Source: Kribbella aluminosa | GTDB taxonomy: Bacteria > Actinomycetota > Actinomycetes > Propionibacteriales > Kribbellaceae | Direction: 5' to 3' | Length of the DNA stretch: 64,000 nucleotides | Assembly (NCBI RefSeq): GCF_017876295.1 | Contig: NZ_JAGINT010000002.1 | Coordinates: forward strand, 2,170,001 to 2,234,000 | Shown here: positions 10,094-18,964 of the stretch, one piece after another | How positions within the stretch are numbered: position 1 is the stretch's first letter | Layout of the letters: each line of letters begins with the position of its first letter | Position numbers and translations under genes: made by a program | Notes under the pieces: model-generated | What the model saw: the letters and a program-made list of their open reading frames with translations, nothing else | What the model was told of the DNA's origin: nothing | The model's database searches: none

Positions 10094-11680
10094 TCAGGCG
10101 GGCAGGTCTCTGCGGCGCAGGCCGACGAGGCCCGCCAGGCCGACTGCCAGCGCGATCGCCAGCAGTACGACGAGTGGGCCGACTGAGACCGGTCCGCCCG
10201 GTAGCGACGGGAGGTGGGTGAACGGGGAGATGTCGCGGATCCACGGAGCGGTGGCGACGCCGGCGCTGACCAGGCCGATCACGATGCACACCGCCGGCCC
10301 GGCCCAGGACACCATCGACGCCTGCGGGACGAACCCGAAGATCGCGATCGCGAACGCGGCCAGGACCCAGACGGCCGGCAGTTGTACGAGCGCTGCACCG
10401 ATCATCCGCGGCAGTTGACCGCCGACGTCGCCGATCGCGAGGCCGTACGCCAGTCCCTGCGTGACACCTGCGGCGAGCAGTGCGACGGCCGGACCGAGCA
10501 GGCTGAAGACGAGATGGCTCGCGGCCCATTGCCAACGGCTGGTCGCGGTCGCCAGCACCGGCTCGACCCGCCCGCTACTCTCCTCGACCCGCATCCGGAG
10601 CGTGGCCTGGACGGCGTACGCCGACGCGATCAGGCCGACCAGCAGCATCACCCCGGCCAGGAACGAGTCGATCAGCCCGGCCGCGCCGCCCATCCGCCGG
10701 AACATCTCCTGGATGGTCGGATCGTCGCGCATCATGTCGCCGACACCCTTCGCGACCCCGCCGAACAGCAAGCCCAGCAAGGCGAATCCGGCCGTCCACG
10801 CGACCAGCAGCCCGCGGTGCAGCCGCCAGGCCAGCGCGAGCGGCGACCCGATCGTCCCGTCCGCCGGCCCGAGCCGGTCGGGCAGCAGGCCCGCGCCCAC
10901 GTCCCGTCGTACGGCGAGATTCACGGCCACAACCACCAGCAGTACGGTCACCGCCAGGATCGCCAGCCCCAACCACCAACGGTTCTCGGCGTACGGGTGG
11001 ATCTGCTGTGCCCAGCCGATGGGGGAGATGTACGACAACCAGGCGAGCGGGCCGTTGGTGTGCGCACTCGTGTCACCGGCGGCGCGTAGTACGTAGGCCG
11101 CGCCGAGTACGCCGATCGCAATACCACGGGCCGTTCCGGAACTGGCGGTCAGCTGTGCCGCGACGGCGCCGACGCCCGCGAACAGGAACCCGGCCCCGGC
11201 GTACTCGATGCCGATGGCAACCGATCCGGCGAGCGGCAGGTTCTGGCTGTGCATGCCGAGGGCAAGCAGTACGGCGAGGACGACGTTCGCGCCGAGGGTG
11301 CTGGTCAGCGCGGCGGCGAGCTGGGCGTGCCGGCCGACAACGGTTGCCCCGAGCAACTCGCGGCGCCCGGTCTCCTCCTCGACGCGGGTGTGCCGGATCA
11401 CCGTGAGCAGGCTGATCAGCCCGACCATCACCGGGACGAATCCCAGCCGCCAGGTGACGAACTCGCCGAGCGTCGACCCGGAAAGCTCGCCGTACAAGGT
11501 GATGAAGCCCGCGTTGCTCGCGTACTTGACGCGCGAGTCCGGCGTCGGGAACAGGTCGCCGTACTGCTTGACGTAGCTCACCGAGATCGCCGTGAGCAGG
11601 ATGATCCACAACGGCAGGACGATCCGGTCGCGGCGCAGGATCAGCCGGATCAGCCCGCTCGTACCGGCGAGGCTCTTCAT
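10094..11680 (-). CDS. ABC exporter permease, polyketide-antibiotic exporter type
   Basis: A 528-residue membrane component of an ABC-2 type exporter. It starts LIRLILRRDRIVLPLWIILL and carries about a dozen hydrophobic segments in two halves. Each half has a conserved cytoplasmic turn: RVEEETGRRELLGATVVGR near residue 105 and RVEESSGRVEPVLATATSR near 375, a feature of the TetR-linked exporters annotated as polyketide-antibiotic exporters. The ATG at 11680 overlaps the ATPase stop (ATGA). Substrate unknown; drug or membrane-lipid export is inferred from the family. Confidence 0.88.
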   Translation of the reverse strand: MKSLAGTSGLIRLILRRDRIVLPLWIILLTAISVSYVKQYGDLFPTPDSRVKYASNAGFITLYGELSGSTLGEFVTWRLGFVPVMVGLISLLTVIRHTRVEEETGRRELLGATVVGRHAQLAAALTSTLGANVVLAVLLALGMHSQNLPLAGSVAIGIEYAGAGFLFAGVGAVAAQLTASSGTARGIAIGVLGAAYVLRAAGDTSAHTNGPLAWLSYISPIGWAQQIHPYAENRWWLGLAILAVTVLLVVVAVNLAVRRDVGAGLLPDRLGPADGTIGSPLALAWRLHRGLLVAWTAGFALLGLLFGGVAKGVGDMMRDDPTIQEMFRRMGGAAGLIDSFLAGVMLLVGLIASAYAVQATLRMRVEESSGRVEPVLATATSRWQWAASHLVFSLLGPAVALLAAGVTQGLAYGLAIGDVGGQLPRMIGAALVQLPAVWVLAAFAIAIFGFVPQASMVSWAGPAVCIVIGLVSAGVATAPWIRDISPFTHLPSLPGGPVSVGPLVVLLAIALAVGLAGLVGLRRRDLPA

Positions 11681-12573
11681 TTGACGGCCTCGGGTTCGTA
11701 CAGCCGGAGGAACAGCTCCTCCAGCGACGGCGGCTGACTGACCAGACTCCGTACGCCGATCTCGGTGAGCCGCCGCAGTACCGGGTTGATCTCGTCGGTG
11801 TCCACGTCGAACCGGACGTGGCCGTCGTCGACCTGCAGATCGTGCACGCCGGTGAGCTGCGCGAGACCGTCCATCGGGCCGGCCAGCTCCGCCTGGATCG
11901 ACGTACGGGTAAGGTGCCGCAGCTCGTTGAGCGTGCCGCTCTCGACGGCGCGGCCGGCGCGGATGATCGTCACCCGGTCGCACAGCGCCTCGACCTCGGA
12001 CAGGATGTGGCTGGACAGCAGCACGGTCCGGCCCTCGCGGTCGCTGATCTCCTGCACGACCTCGCGGAACACCTCCTCCATCAACGGATCCAGGCCGGAG
12101 GTCGGCTCGTCGAGCAGCAGCAGCTCCACGTCCGAGGCGAACGCGGCGACCAGCGCGACCTTCTGGCGGTTGCCCTTCGAGTACGCACGCGCCTTCTTGC
12201 GCGGGTCCAGGTCGAACCGTTCGAGCAGCTCCGCCTTGCGCTTCTTATCCACGCCGCCGCGCATCCGGCCGAGCAGGTCGATCGCCTCGCCGCCGGACAG
12301 GTTCGGCCACAAGGTCACGTCGCCCGGCACGTACGCGAGCCGCCGGTGCAGGGCGGTCGCGTCCGACCACGGGTCGCCGTCCAGGACCGTTGCCTTCCCG
12401 CCGTCCGCGCGGGTCATTCCGAGCAGGATGCGAATGGTGGTGGTCTTCCCCGCGCCGTTCGGGCCGAGGAACCCGTGCACCTCACCGGTTCGCACCGTGA
12501 GATCGAGACCGTCCAGGGCGTAGGTCCGCCCGAACCGCTTGACCAGACCTTCCGTGCTGATCGCAGCCGGCAT
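11677..12573 (-). CDS. ABC exporter ATP-binding protein
   Basis: The ATPase partner of the permease at 10094-11680. It has Walker A GPNGAGKTTT near residue 40, a Q-loop region (YVPGDVTLWPNLSGGE), the signature-like YSKGNRQKVALVAAF, Walker B LLLLDEPTSGLDP and the H-loop SSHIL. A C-terminal extension of about 80 residues is typical of the drug-exporter (DrrA-like) class. Two starts compete: ATG 12579 overlaps the tetR stop by four bases, but ATG 12573 has AGGAGA at proper spacing and was preferred (298 residues). Confidence 0.92.
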   Translation of the reverse strand: MPAAISTEGLVKRFGRTYALDGLDLTVRTGEVHGFLGPNGAGKTTTIRILLGMTRADGGKATVLDGDPWSDATALHRRLAYVPGDVTLWPNLSGGEAIDLLGRMRGGVDKKRKAELLERFDLDPRKKARAYSKGNRQKVALVAAFASDVELLLLDEPTSGLDPLMEEVFREVVQEISDREGRTVLLSSHILSEVEALCDRVTIIRAGRAVESGTLNELRHLTRTSIQAELAGPMDGLAQLTGVHDLQVDDGHVRFDVDTDEINPVLRRLTEIGVRSLVSQPPSLEELFLRLYEPEAVK

Positions 12574-12575
12574 GA

Positions 12576-13178
12576 TCATTTCTCCTGTTTCCGAATGGTT
12601 TCGACTTGTTCCTGCGTGACGATCGGGATGCTGAACACGTCCAGCAGCCCCTGGCCGATCCGCGCGTACCCGGACGGCGTGGTGATGTCCTCGCCGAGCG
12701 CCTTCGACACCTGGTCGCGGAACGCGAACACGCTCAACTTGATCGCGGCCAGCGCGGCGGAGTACGCCCGCCGGTCGTGTGGCTCGATCCCGTACCCCTC
12801 GGACCACTCCTCGATCGTCTCGACCGCCCCCAGAAACAGGGCCGTCGCCGTCTCGGAGCCGTCCATCATCGAGCGGACCAGGTACAGCTGCAGCGGAAAG
12901 ACCCGCGGATGCAACGCGACCGGATCGAGCGCCGCGACACCTCCACTGGTCGCCAGCTCCGTACTGACCTCGAGCATCCGCTCCTTCGCGTAGTCGTCGC
13001 AGGCCTCCCGCAACGACTCCTTCGACCCGAAGTGATGCCGCACCAGCCCCGACGAAACCCCCGCCGCCGCGGCAATGTCCCGGATCGACGCCCCCTCGAT
13101 CCCGCGCTCCCCGAACAACCTGATCGCCGCATCCCGAATCCGGGCCCGCGCCGTCAGGTCCTCAGCCCGCCGATCCAT
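12576..13178 (-). CDS. TetR-family transcriptional regulator
   Basis: A 200-residue repressor of the TetR family and first gene of the exporter operon. The N-terminal helix-turn-helix is canonical: RIRDAAIRLFGERGIEGASI then DIAAAAGVSSGLVRHHFGSK. The remainder is the helical ligand-binding domain. The frame is open to 13232, but ATG 13178 (MDRRAEDLTARARIR) has AGGAG six bases upstream and gives the normal length. An 18-base palindrome upstream (13212-13229) is the likely operator, so the regulator probably represses itself together with the downstream ATPase and permease. Confidence 0.92.
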   Translation of the reverse strand: MDRRAEDLTARARIRDAAIRLFGERGIEGASIRDIAAAAGVSSGLVRHHFGSKESLREACDDYAKERMLEVSTELATSGGVAALDPVALHPRVFPLQLYLVRSMMDGSETATALFLGAVETIEEWSEGYGIEPHDRRAYSAALAAIKLSVFAFRDQVSKALGEDITTPSGYARIGQGLLDVFSIPIVTQEQVETIRKQEK

Positions 13179-13211
13179 CCCAACTCCTCTCGCTACACAC
13201 AACAGCAAACT

Positions 13212-13229
13212 ACTACACGGTCGTGTAGT
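13212..13229. promoter_or_regulatory. TetR operator overlapping the tetR promoter
   Basis: ACTACACG-GT-CGTGTAGT is a perfect 8-base inverted repeat with a two-base centre, 34 bases upstream of the chosen tetR start. On the minus strand a -35-like TTGACT (13233-13228) runs into the palindrome, so bound repressor would block RNA polymerase. The symmetry and size match TetR-family sites; binding itself is inferred. Confidence 0.65.
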
Positions 13230-13294
13230 CAACTGGAAAGAAGATTACTTACGTGTGACAAAGTTTCGTATCTCGTTGACAGGAGAGCGCTTGC

Positions 13295-13320
13295 TGGTGT
13301 GGGTTCGTCCCCAAACACCA
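13295..13320 (+). other. Possible hairpin in leader of the peptide-importer operon
   Basis: TGGTGTGGG (13295-13303) can pair with CCC (309-311 of the same block) and ACACCA (13315-13320), leaving a short TTCGT loop and a small bulge. It lies 29 bases before the start of the binding-protein gene. It could shape the leader RNA or simply be chance in GC-rich sequence. Confidence 0.25.
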
Positions 13321-13348
13321 ACACCGGCTGGGGAAGGTGGGCGGCCCG

Positions 13349-15139
13349 ATGAGGAAGTGGCTGGCGGTGCTGGCGGCGTTGTGTCTGCTGGCGGTGGGGC
13401 CCGGTACGGCGGTTGCGGCCGGACCGGGGAACAAGAAGGTGATCAAGATCGGGGTGACCCAATCGGTCGACTCGATGAACCCGTTCCTGGCCGTGCGGCT
13501 GGTGACGGGGCAGATCCAGCGGTTGATCTACGGGTTCCTGACCGTGCCCGACTCGAAGACGCTGCAGCCGAGCCCGGACCTCGCGGAGTCGTGGACGACG
13601 TCGCCGGACGGGCTCACCTGGACGTTCAAGATCCGGCAGGCGAAGTGGTCGGACGGCCAGCCGATCACCGCGGACGACGCGGCCTGGACGTTCGGCAAGA
13701 TGATGACCGACGACGGCGCGAAGACCGGCAACGGGCCGGCGGTGGAGAACTTCCGGAGCGTCAGCGCGAACGGCCAGGAGCTGACCATCAAGCTCAAGGC
13801 CCCGCAGGCGTCGATGCTCGACAACCCGGTGCCGATCATGCCGAAACACGTCTGGGAGAAGATCAAGGACATCTCGAAGTACGACGGTGAGACGTACCCG
13901 ACCGTCGGCAGCGGGCCGTACGTCGCGGTCGAGCACAAGAAGGACCAGTTCGTCCGGCTGGAGGCGAACCCGGACTACTGGCGTGGCCGCCCGAAGGTCG
14001 ACGAGCTGCAGATCATCTTCTACGACAACCCGGCCGCCTCGATCGTCGGGCTGAAGAAGGGCGACATCGACCTGATCGGCCGGCTGAACCCGCCGGACTT
14101 CGAGTCGCTGAAGGGCGACGGCAACATCGTCCAGTGGAACACCCAGGGCCGGCGGGCGGCGTACCTGCAGATCAACCACGGCGCGACCACCAGCGACAAC
14201 AAGCCGATCGGTGGCGGGCATCCGGCGCTGAAGGATCCGCGGGTACGGACCGCGCTGCACTACGCGATCGACAAGCAGAAGCTGGTCGACGAGGTGCAGG
14301 GCGGGCTGGCGAAACCGGCCGACGGGTCGATCATCCCGCCGCTGTACAAGGACTTCTTCTGGGCGGCGACCGGTGCGGAGAAGGTCACGTTCGACCTCGC
14401 GAAGGCGAACAAGATCCTCGACGACGCGGGCTATAAGAAGGGCCCGGACGGGGTCCGGACGATGCCGGACGGGTCGCGGAAACTGCAGTTCCGGTTCAGC
14501 ATCCACACCGGCACCCCGATCGAGGACAAGCTCGCCGAGTACCTGACCGGCTGGTTCAAGGAGATCGGCGTCACGCTGACCACGAAGCGCCTGGACTCCA
14601 GCAAGTTCACCGAGGAGACCGGGACCACGGCACTGTTCGACATCGCGATCAGCGGCTGGTCGGTGAACCCGGACCCGGAGGAGGTGCTCGCGACGCACCT
14701 CTGCAGCCGGCGCCCGACCGCGACCGGTGAGGGCGGCGGGACCGAGTCGTTCTACTGCGACCCGACGTACGAGAGCCTGTATCTCCAGCAGCAGAAGGAG
14801 CTCGACCGGACGAAACGGGCCGGCATCATCAAGAAGATGCAGGAGCGGCTGTACGTCGACGCGCCGGTGATCGCCCTGTACTACCCGAACGACCTCGAGG
14901 GCTACCGCAAGGACCGGATCGCCGGCATCACGCCGATCCCGGAGGACAAGGGCCTGCTGTACGGCGGATCGGGTTACTGGCCGTTCTACACGCTGGAGGC
15001 GGTGTCGACCGACGCCAAGGCCTCCGGTGGATCGAACGGCGGCCTGATCGCCGGTGTCGCGGCCGGTGTCGTCGTGCTGGCGATCGGCGGGCTCTTCCTG
15101 GCACGCCGGCGCCGGGGCGTCGCCGACGAGCGCGAATGA
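13349..15139 (+). CDS. Peptide/oligopeptide ABC importer, substrate-binding protein with C-terminal anchor
   Basis: A family 5 (DppA/OppA-like) extracellular binding protein, 596 residues. A Sec signal peptide spans residues 1-24 (KWLAVLAALCLLAVGPGTAVA) and lacks a lipobox cysteine. The body has the family landmarks VTQSVDSMNPFLAV, LAESWTTSPDGLTWTFKIR, PTVGSGPYVAVE, RTALHYAIDKQKLV and DAPVIALYYPNDLEGYR. The very end is unusual: after a Gly/Ser linker there is a hydrophobic helix (GLIAGVAAGVVVLAIGGLFL) and a basic tail RRRRGVADERE, i.e. membrane anchoring from the C-terminus instead of by lipid. First gene of a five-gene importer operon. Confidence 0.92.
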   Translation: MRKWLAVLAALCLLAVGPGTAVAAGPGNKKVIKIGVTQSVDSMNPFLAVRLVTGQIQRLIYGFLTVPDSKTLQPSPDLAESWTTSPDGLTWTFKIRQAKWSDGQPITADDAAWTFGKMMTDDGAKTGNGPAVENFRSVSANGQELTIKLKAPQASMLDNPVPIMPKHVWEKIKDISKYDGETYPTVGSGPYVAVEHKKDQFVRLEANPDYWRGRPKVDELQIIFYDNPAASIVGLKKGDIDLIGRLNPPDFESLKGDGNIVQWNTQGRRAAYLQINHGATTSDNKPIGGGHPALKDPRVRTALHYAIDKQKLVDEVQGGLAKPADGSIIPPLYKDFFWAATGAEKVTFDLAKANKILDDAGYKKGPDGVRTMPDGSRKLQFRFSIHTGTPIEDKLAEYLTGWFKEIGVTLTTKRLDSSKFTEETGTTALFDIAISGWSVNPDPEEVLATHLCSRRPTATGEGGGTESFYCDPTYESLYLQQQKELDRTKRAGIIKKMQERLYVDAPVIALYYPNDLEGYRKDRIAGITPIPEDKGLLYGGSGYWPFYTLEAVSTDAKASGGSNGGLIAGVAAGVVVLAIGGLFLARRRRGVADERE

Positions 15140-15146
15140 CGACCAC

Positions 15147-16169
15147 ATGACCAGCGCTGTCGATGAGTTGGAGGAGGCCCCCGCCCGCCGCGGTCTGCTG
15201 CGGTACGCCGCGACGAAGGCGGGCGGGGCTCTGCTCAGTATCGCGATGGTAATCGTCGCGACGTTCTTCCTGTTCCGGCTGCTGCCGGGCGACCCGGTCC
15301 GTGCGCTTGCGCAGGGACGGAACATGACGCCCGAGCAGCTGGACCTGGAGCGCGCGCGACTCGGGCTCGATAAGCCTGTACCTGAACAGTTCCTGCATTT
15401 CGTCTCGCAGACGCTGCGCCTGGACCTCGGCGTTTCGTACGAGTACAAGCGCCCGGTCCTCGACCTGATCGGTGAGCGGATCGGGTCGACGCTGCTGCTC
15501 ACGGGGACGGCGCTGGTGCTGGCGGTCAGCCTCGGCCTGTGGCAGGGCGCCCGCGCCGGGTGGAAGCCGGGCAGCAGGTTCGACAAGGTGTCGACGGCGA
15601 TCTCGCTGGTGCTGTGGTCGGTGCCGACGTTCTGGCTCGGGCTGTTGCTGCTGATGGTGTTCGCGGCCGGCATCGGCCCGATCCCCGGGATCTTTCCGAC
15701 GCGTGGCAGTTCGAGCGTCGACAAGCCGGGCGGGTTCGCCGGTGTGCTGGACGTCGGGCAGCACATGGTGCTGCCGTGCCTCACGCTCGTCGCGGTGGTG
15801 TATGCGCAGTACCTGCTGGTGATGCGGTCCTCGGTGATCGACGAGGTCGGCCAGGACTACATCACCACCGCCCGGGCGAAAGGATTGCGCGACGACGACG
15901 TACGCCGCAAGCACGCCGTACCGAATGCGCTGCTGCCGACCGTGACGCTGGTGTTCCTGCGGATCGGGTTCGTCGTCGGCGGCGCCGTGACGGTGGAGGC
16001 GATCTTCAGCTGGCCGGGGCTCGGGCAGCTGTTCTACGAGGCGATCCGGGTGCCGGACTTCACGTTGATGCAGGGCACTTTCCTGCTGATCACGGTTTCC
16101 GTGATCGTGATGAACACGCTTGCCGACGTGGTCTACCACGTCCTCGATCCAAGGGTGCGGTCGGCATGA
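15147..16169 (+). CDS. Peptide ABC importer permease, DppB type
   Basis: The first membrane subunit of the peptide importer, 340 residues. After a cytosolic N-terminal stretch come TM1 (LLSIAMVIVATFFLFRLLPG with the LPGDPV signature of DppB/OppB), the periplasmic loop, and five more helices. The EAA-type coupling motif is DYITTARAKGLRDDDVRRKH near residue 238. The start at ATG 15147 is 7 bases after the binding-protein stop. It ends in an ATGA overlap with the next permease, so the operon is tightly coupled. Confidence 0.92.
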   Translation: MTSAVDELEEAPARRGLLRYAATKAGGALLSIAMVIVATFFLFRLLPGDPVRALAQGRNMTPEQLDLERARLGLDKPVPEQFLHFVSQTLRLDLGVSYEYKRPVLDLIGERIGSTLLLTGTALVLAVSLGLWQGARAGWKPGSRFDKVSTAISLVLWSVPTFWLGLLLLMVFAAGIGPIPGIFPTRGSSSVDKPGGFAGVLDVGQHMVLPCLTLVAVVYAQYLLVMRSSVIDEVGQDYITTARAKGLRDDDVRRKHAVPNALLPTVTLVFLRIGFVVGGAVTVEAIFSWPGLGQLFYEAIRVPDFTLMQGTFLLITVSVIVMNTLADVVYHVLDPRVRSA

Positions 16170-17050
16170 GCAGTGTCGTACGGGTACGGCGGAAACGGGC
16201 TTTCGGAAAGTTCTGGAACGATTTCCGAAAACGTCGCGCCGGAGTTTCCGGGCTGGTGATCCTCGGGGTCGCGGTGGTGCTGGCGTTGATCGCGCCGCTG
16301 TTCATCGACGCCGGCGTGACGAACGTCGTCAGCGGGACCGGCGCGAAGCTGGCGCCGCCGAGCCTCGACCATCCGCTCGGCACCGACGAGTCCGGCCGGT
16401 CGGTGCTGCTGATGATCTGGTGGGGTTCGCGGACGTCGCTGCTGATCGGTTTCCTCGCGGCCCTGCTGAGCATGGTGATCGGGACCGTGCTCGGAATCGC
16501 GGCCGGGCATTTCCGCGGCTGGATCGGCGCGGTGATCCTGCGGGTGACCGACTGGTTCCTGGTGCTGCCGTCACTGGTCACCGCGCTGGTCCTCGCGGCG
16601 ATCCTCGGCGGCTCGACCGCGACGATCATCGTGGCGATCGGTGTCACCTCGTGGCCGTCGACGGCGCGGCTGATCCGTGCGCAGACGCTGGCCGTCGAGG
16701 CGCGCCCGTACATCGAGAGGTCGCTGGCGCTCGGGGCCGGCCACTGGCACATCGCGACCCGGCACGTGCTGCCGAACGTCGCACCGTTGCTGTTGGCAAG
16801 TACGACGCTGGAGGTGGCGAGCGCGATCGTCACCGAGTCGACGCTGGCGTTCCTCGGCGTCAGCGCCAACAAGACCTCGTGGGGGACGATGCTGCGCGGC
16901 GCGTACGACTGGGGCGCGGCGACCGCCGGCGCGTGGTGGTACATCCTCGTACCGGGTCTGTGCATCGTGACCGTGGTGATGGCGTTCACCTTGTGTGGAA
17001 GGGCTCTGGAGACAGTGCTCAACCCACGCCTGCGGACCCGGGAGGCCTGA
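16166..17050 (+). CDS. Peptide ABC importer permease, DppC type
   Basis: The second membrane subunit of the importer, 294 residues. It has a basic N-terminus (FGKFWNDFRKRRAGVSGLVI), a first TM helix, then HPLGTDESGRSVLLMIWWGS, the diagnostic DppC/OppC motif. Five further helices and the coupling motif PYIERSLALGAGHWHIATRH follow. The ATG overlaps the dppB-like stop by four bases and its own TGA overlaps the ATG of the next ATPase. The longer open frame upstream is out-of-frame with the neighbour and was trimmed to this coupled start. Confidence 0.92.
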   Translation: MSSVVRVRRKRAFGKFWNDFRKRRAGVSGLVILGVAVVLALIAPLFIDAGVTNVVSGTGAKLAPPSLDHPLGTDESGRSVLLMIWWGSRTSLLIGFLAALLSMVIGTVLGIAAGHFRGWIGAVILRVTDWFLVLPSLVTALVLAAILGGSTATIIVAIGVTSWPSTARLIRAQTLAVEARPYIERSLALGAGHWHIATRHVLPNVAPLLLASTTLEVASAIVTESTLAFLGVSANKTSWGTMLRGAYDWGAATAGAWWYILVPGLCIVTVVMAFTLCGRALETVLNPRLRTREA

Positions 17051-17991
17051 TGCTCGCACTCGAAGAGCTCTCCGTCACGTACAGCCTCGGAGCCGTCGAG
17101 GTTCCCGCCGTCCGTGGAGTGTCGCTGGAGCTTGCCGCCGGAGAGGCGCTCGGGCTCGCGGGCGAGTCGGGGTCGGGGAAGTCCTCGGTCGCGCTCGCCC
17201 TGCTCCGGCTGCTGCCGCGGTCGGCCGTCGTCGGCGGGCGGGTGCTGCTCGACGGCGAGGACGTGCTGACGATGAACTGGGGCCGGTTGCGTGCGGTCCG
17301 CTGGTCGTCCGCGTCGATCGTGTTCCAGGGCGCGCAGCACGGCCTCAATCCGGTACGCCGGATCGGCGACCAGATCGCGGAACCGCTGCAGGTGCACAAG
17401 CTGGCGTCGGGCGCCGCCGCCGACGCGCGGGTGAAGGAGTTGCTCGAGCAGGTCGGTTTGCCGGCCTGGCGGGCGCGTAGTTATCCGCACGAGCTGAGTG
17501 GTGGCATGAGGCAACGAGTGATGATCGCGATGGCGCTGGCGTGTGCGCCGCAGCTGATCATCGCGGACGAGCCGACGACCGCGCTCGACCTGATGGTGCA
17601 GGCGCAGGTGCTGACGCTGATCCGGCAGCTGATCGCGGAGCACGGGATCTCGCTGCTGATGATCTCGCACGACCTGTCGGTGCTCGCGGACGTGTGCGAC
17701 CGGTTGGCGGTGATGTACGCCGGGCGCCTGGTCGAGGTCGGGCCGTCGGCGGGGGAGTTCCGGCACCCGTACAGCAAGGCGCTGGCGGACGCGTTCCCGA
17801 CGGTCGGGGATCCGGCGTCGCGGCTGGCGCCGCGCGGGCTGGCCGGTGATCCGCCGGATCCGCAGCGGTTGCCGGGCGGGTGCGCGTTCCACCCGCGCTG
17901 TCCGGTCGCGGTCGAGGAGTGCGCGAGTACCGACGTACAACTGCTGGTGTCAGGCGACCGGGCGGCCGCCTGTGTCCTGGTGGGGGAGTGA
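17050..17991 (+). CDS. Peptide ABC importer ATP-binding protein, DppD type
   Basis: The first of two ATPases energising the importer (313 residues). Walker A is GESGSGKSS, the signature is LSGGMRQRVMIAMALA, Walker B is LIIADEPTTALD, and the H-loop is ISHDLSVLADVCD. The C-terminal oligopeptide/dipeptide transporter domain contains GDPPDPQRLPGGCAFHPRCP, whose cysteines recur in DppD/DppF proteins. Starts at ATG 17050 by a one-base TGATG overlap with the permease gene. Confidence 0.94.
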   Translation: MLALEELSVTYSLGAVEVPAVRGVSLELAAGEALGLAGESGSGKSSVALALLRLLPRSAVVGGRVLLDGEDVLTMNWGRLRAVRWSSASIVFQGAQHGLNPVRRIGDQIAEPLQVHKLASGAAADARVKELLEQVGLPAWRARSYPHELSGGMRQRVMIAMALACAPQLIIADEPTTALDLMVQAQVLTLIRQLIAEHGISLLMISHDLSVLADVCDRLAVMYAGRLVEVGPSAGEFRHPYSKALADAFPTVGDPASRLAPRGLAGDPPDPQRLPGGCAFHPRCPVAVEECASTDVQLLVSGDRAAACVLVGE

Positions 17992-17994
17992 CTC

Positions 17995-18942
17995 TTGCTA
18001 GAGGCAACTGAGCTGCAGGTCGAGTTTCCCGGTCGCGCCGGGCGCCGGGCGCGGGCGGTCGACGGCGTCAACCTGTCCGTCGGAGCCGGCGAGATCGTCG
18101 CGCTGGTCGGCGAGTCCGGGTGCGGCAAGACCACCCTGGCTCGCACTCTCCTCGGCCTCGAACGCCCGTCCGCCGGCCGGATCACGTACGACGGCACGCC
18201 GCTGAACTACTCCACCCGCGCCCTGCGCACCTTCCGCCGCCAGGTCCAACTGGTCCTCCAGGACCCGATGGGCTCCCTCAACCCCCGCCACACCGTCTAC
18301 GAGGCAGTGGCGGAAGGCCCTCGCATCCACGGCCTGCCCGATGAGGAATCCATCGTCACCTCCGCCCTGGCGCGAGCGGGTTTGCGGCCGCCGGAGCGGT
18401 TCTTTCAGCGATATCCGCACGAGTTGTCGGGTGGGCAGCGGCAGCGGGTGGTGATTGCCGGTGCGTTGGCGCTGGAGCCGAAGGTGCTGATCGCGGACGA
18501 GCCGGTGGCGTCGCTGGATGCCTCGGTCCGGGGTGAGATTCTCGCGTTGCTGCTCCGGCTGCGCGACGAGCTCGGCCTGTCCGCGCTCGTCGTCACCCAC
18601 GACCTCGGCCTGGCCTGGAACATCGCCGACCGGGTCGCCGTCATGTACCTCGGCCGGATCGTCGAGTCCGGCCGTACCGAAGACGTCCTCACCAACCCGC
18701 AGCACCCGTACACCCAGGCCCTGCTCTCCGTCCTCCCGGAGTCCCCGGCCCGCATCGTCCTCACCGGCGAACCGCCCGACCCCACCCGCATCCCCTCCGG
18801 CTGCCGCTTCCACCCCCGCTGCCAACTGGCCGCCGCCGGCACCGCCGTCGGCGCCTGCACGACCACCCCACTCCCCGTTCTCTCCACCGCCACCGGCACC
18901 CAGGTCGCCTGCCACTTGGTTCCAGCCGTTGACAATAGTTAA
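17995..18942 (+). CDS. Peptide ABC importer ATP-binding protein, DppF type
   Basis: The second ATPase of the importer, 315 residues. Walker A is GESGCGKTT, signature LSGGQRQRVVIAGALA, Walker B LIADEPVASLD, H-loop VTHDLGLAWNIADR, and a C-terminal oligopeptide-transporter domain with GEPPDPTRIPSGCRFHPRC. The chosen start is a TTG at 17995, three bases after the upstream stop, with a GGGGGAG ribosome site seven bases away; no ATG or GTG in frame is nearer. It closes the operon 22 bases before the arsR promoter operator ends. Confidence 0.92.
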   Translation: MLEATELQVEFPGRAGRRARAVDGVNLSVGAGEIVALVGESGCGKTTLARTLLGLERPSAGRITYDGTPLNYSTRALRTFRRQVQLVLQDPMGSLNPRHTVYEAVAEGPRIHGLPDEESIVTSALARAGLRPPERFFQRYPHELSGGQRQRVVIAGALALEPKVLIADEPVASLDASVRGEILALLLRLRDELGLSALVVTHDLGLAWNIADRVAVMYLGRIVESGRTEDVLTNPQHPYTQALLSVLPESPARIVLTGEPPDPTRIPSGCRFHPRCQLAAAGTAVGACTTTPLPVLSTATGTQVACHLVPAVDNS

Positions 18943-18960
18943 CAGATGGTAGAACTATTG
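18929..18960 (+). promoter_or_regulatory. arsR promoter with overlapping operator, likely leaderless
   Basis: A consensus -35 TTGACA (18929-18934) is followed 18 bases later by AACTAT (18953-18958). A perfect inverted repeat CAATAGTT (18933-18940) / AACTATTG (18953-18960) spans both elements. A start point about seven bases past the -10 falls at or next to the arsR ATG at 18965, which has no ribosome site, so the message is probably leaderless and self-repressed. Confidence 0.65.
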
Positions 18961-18964
18961 CGGC

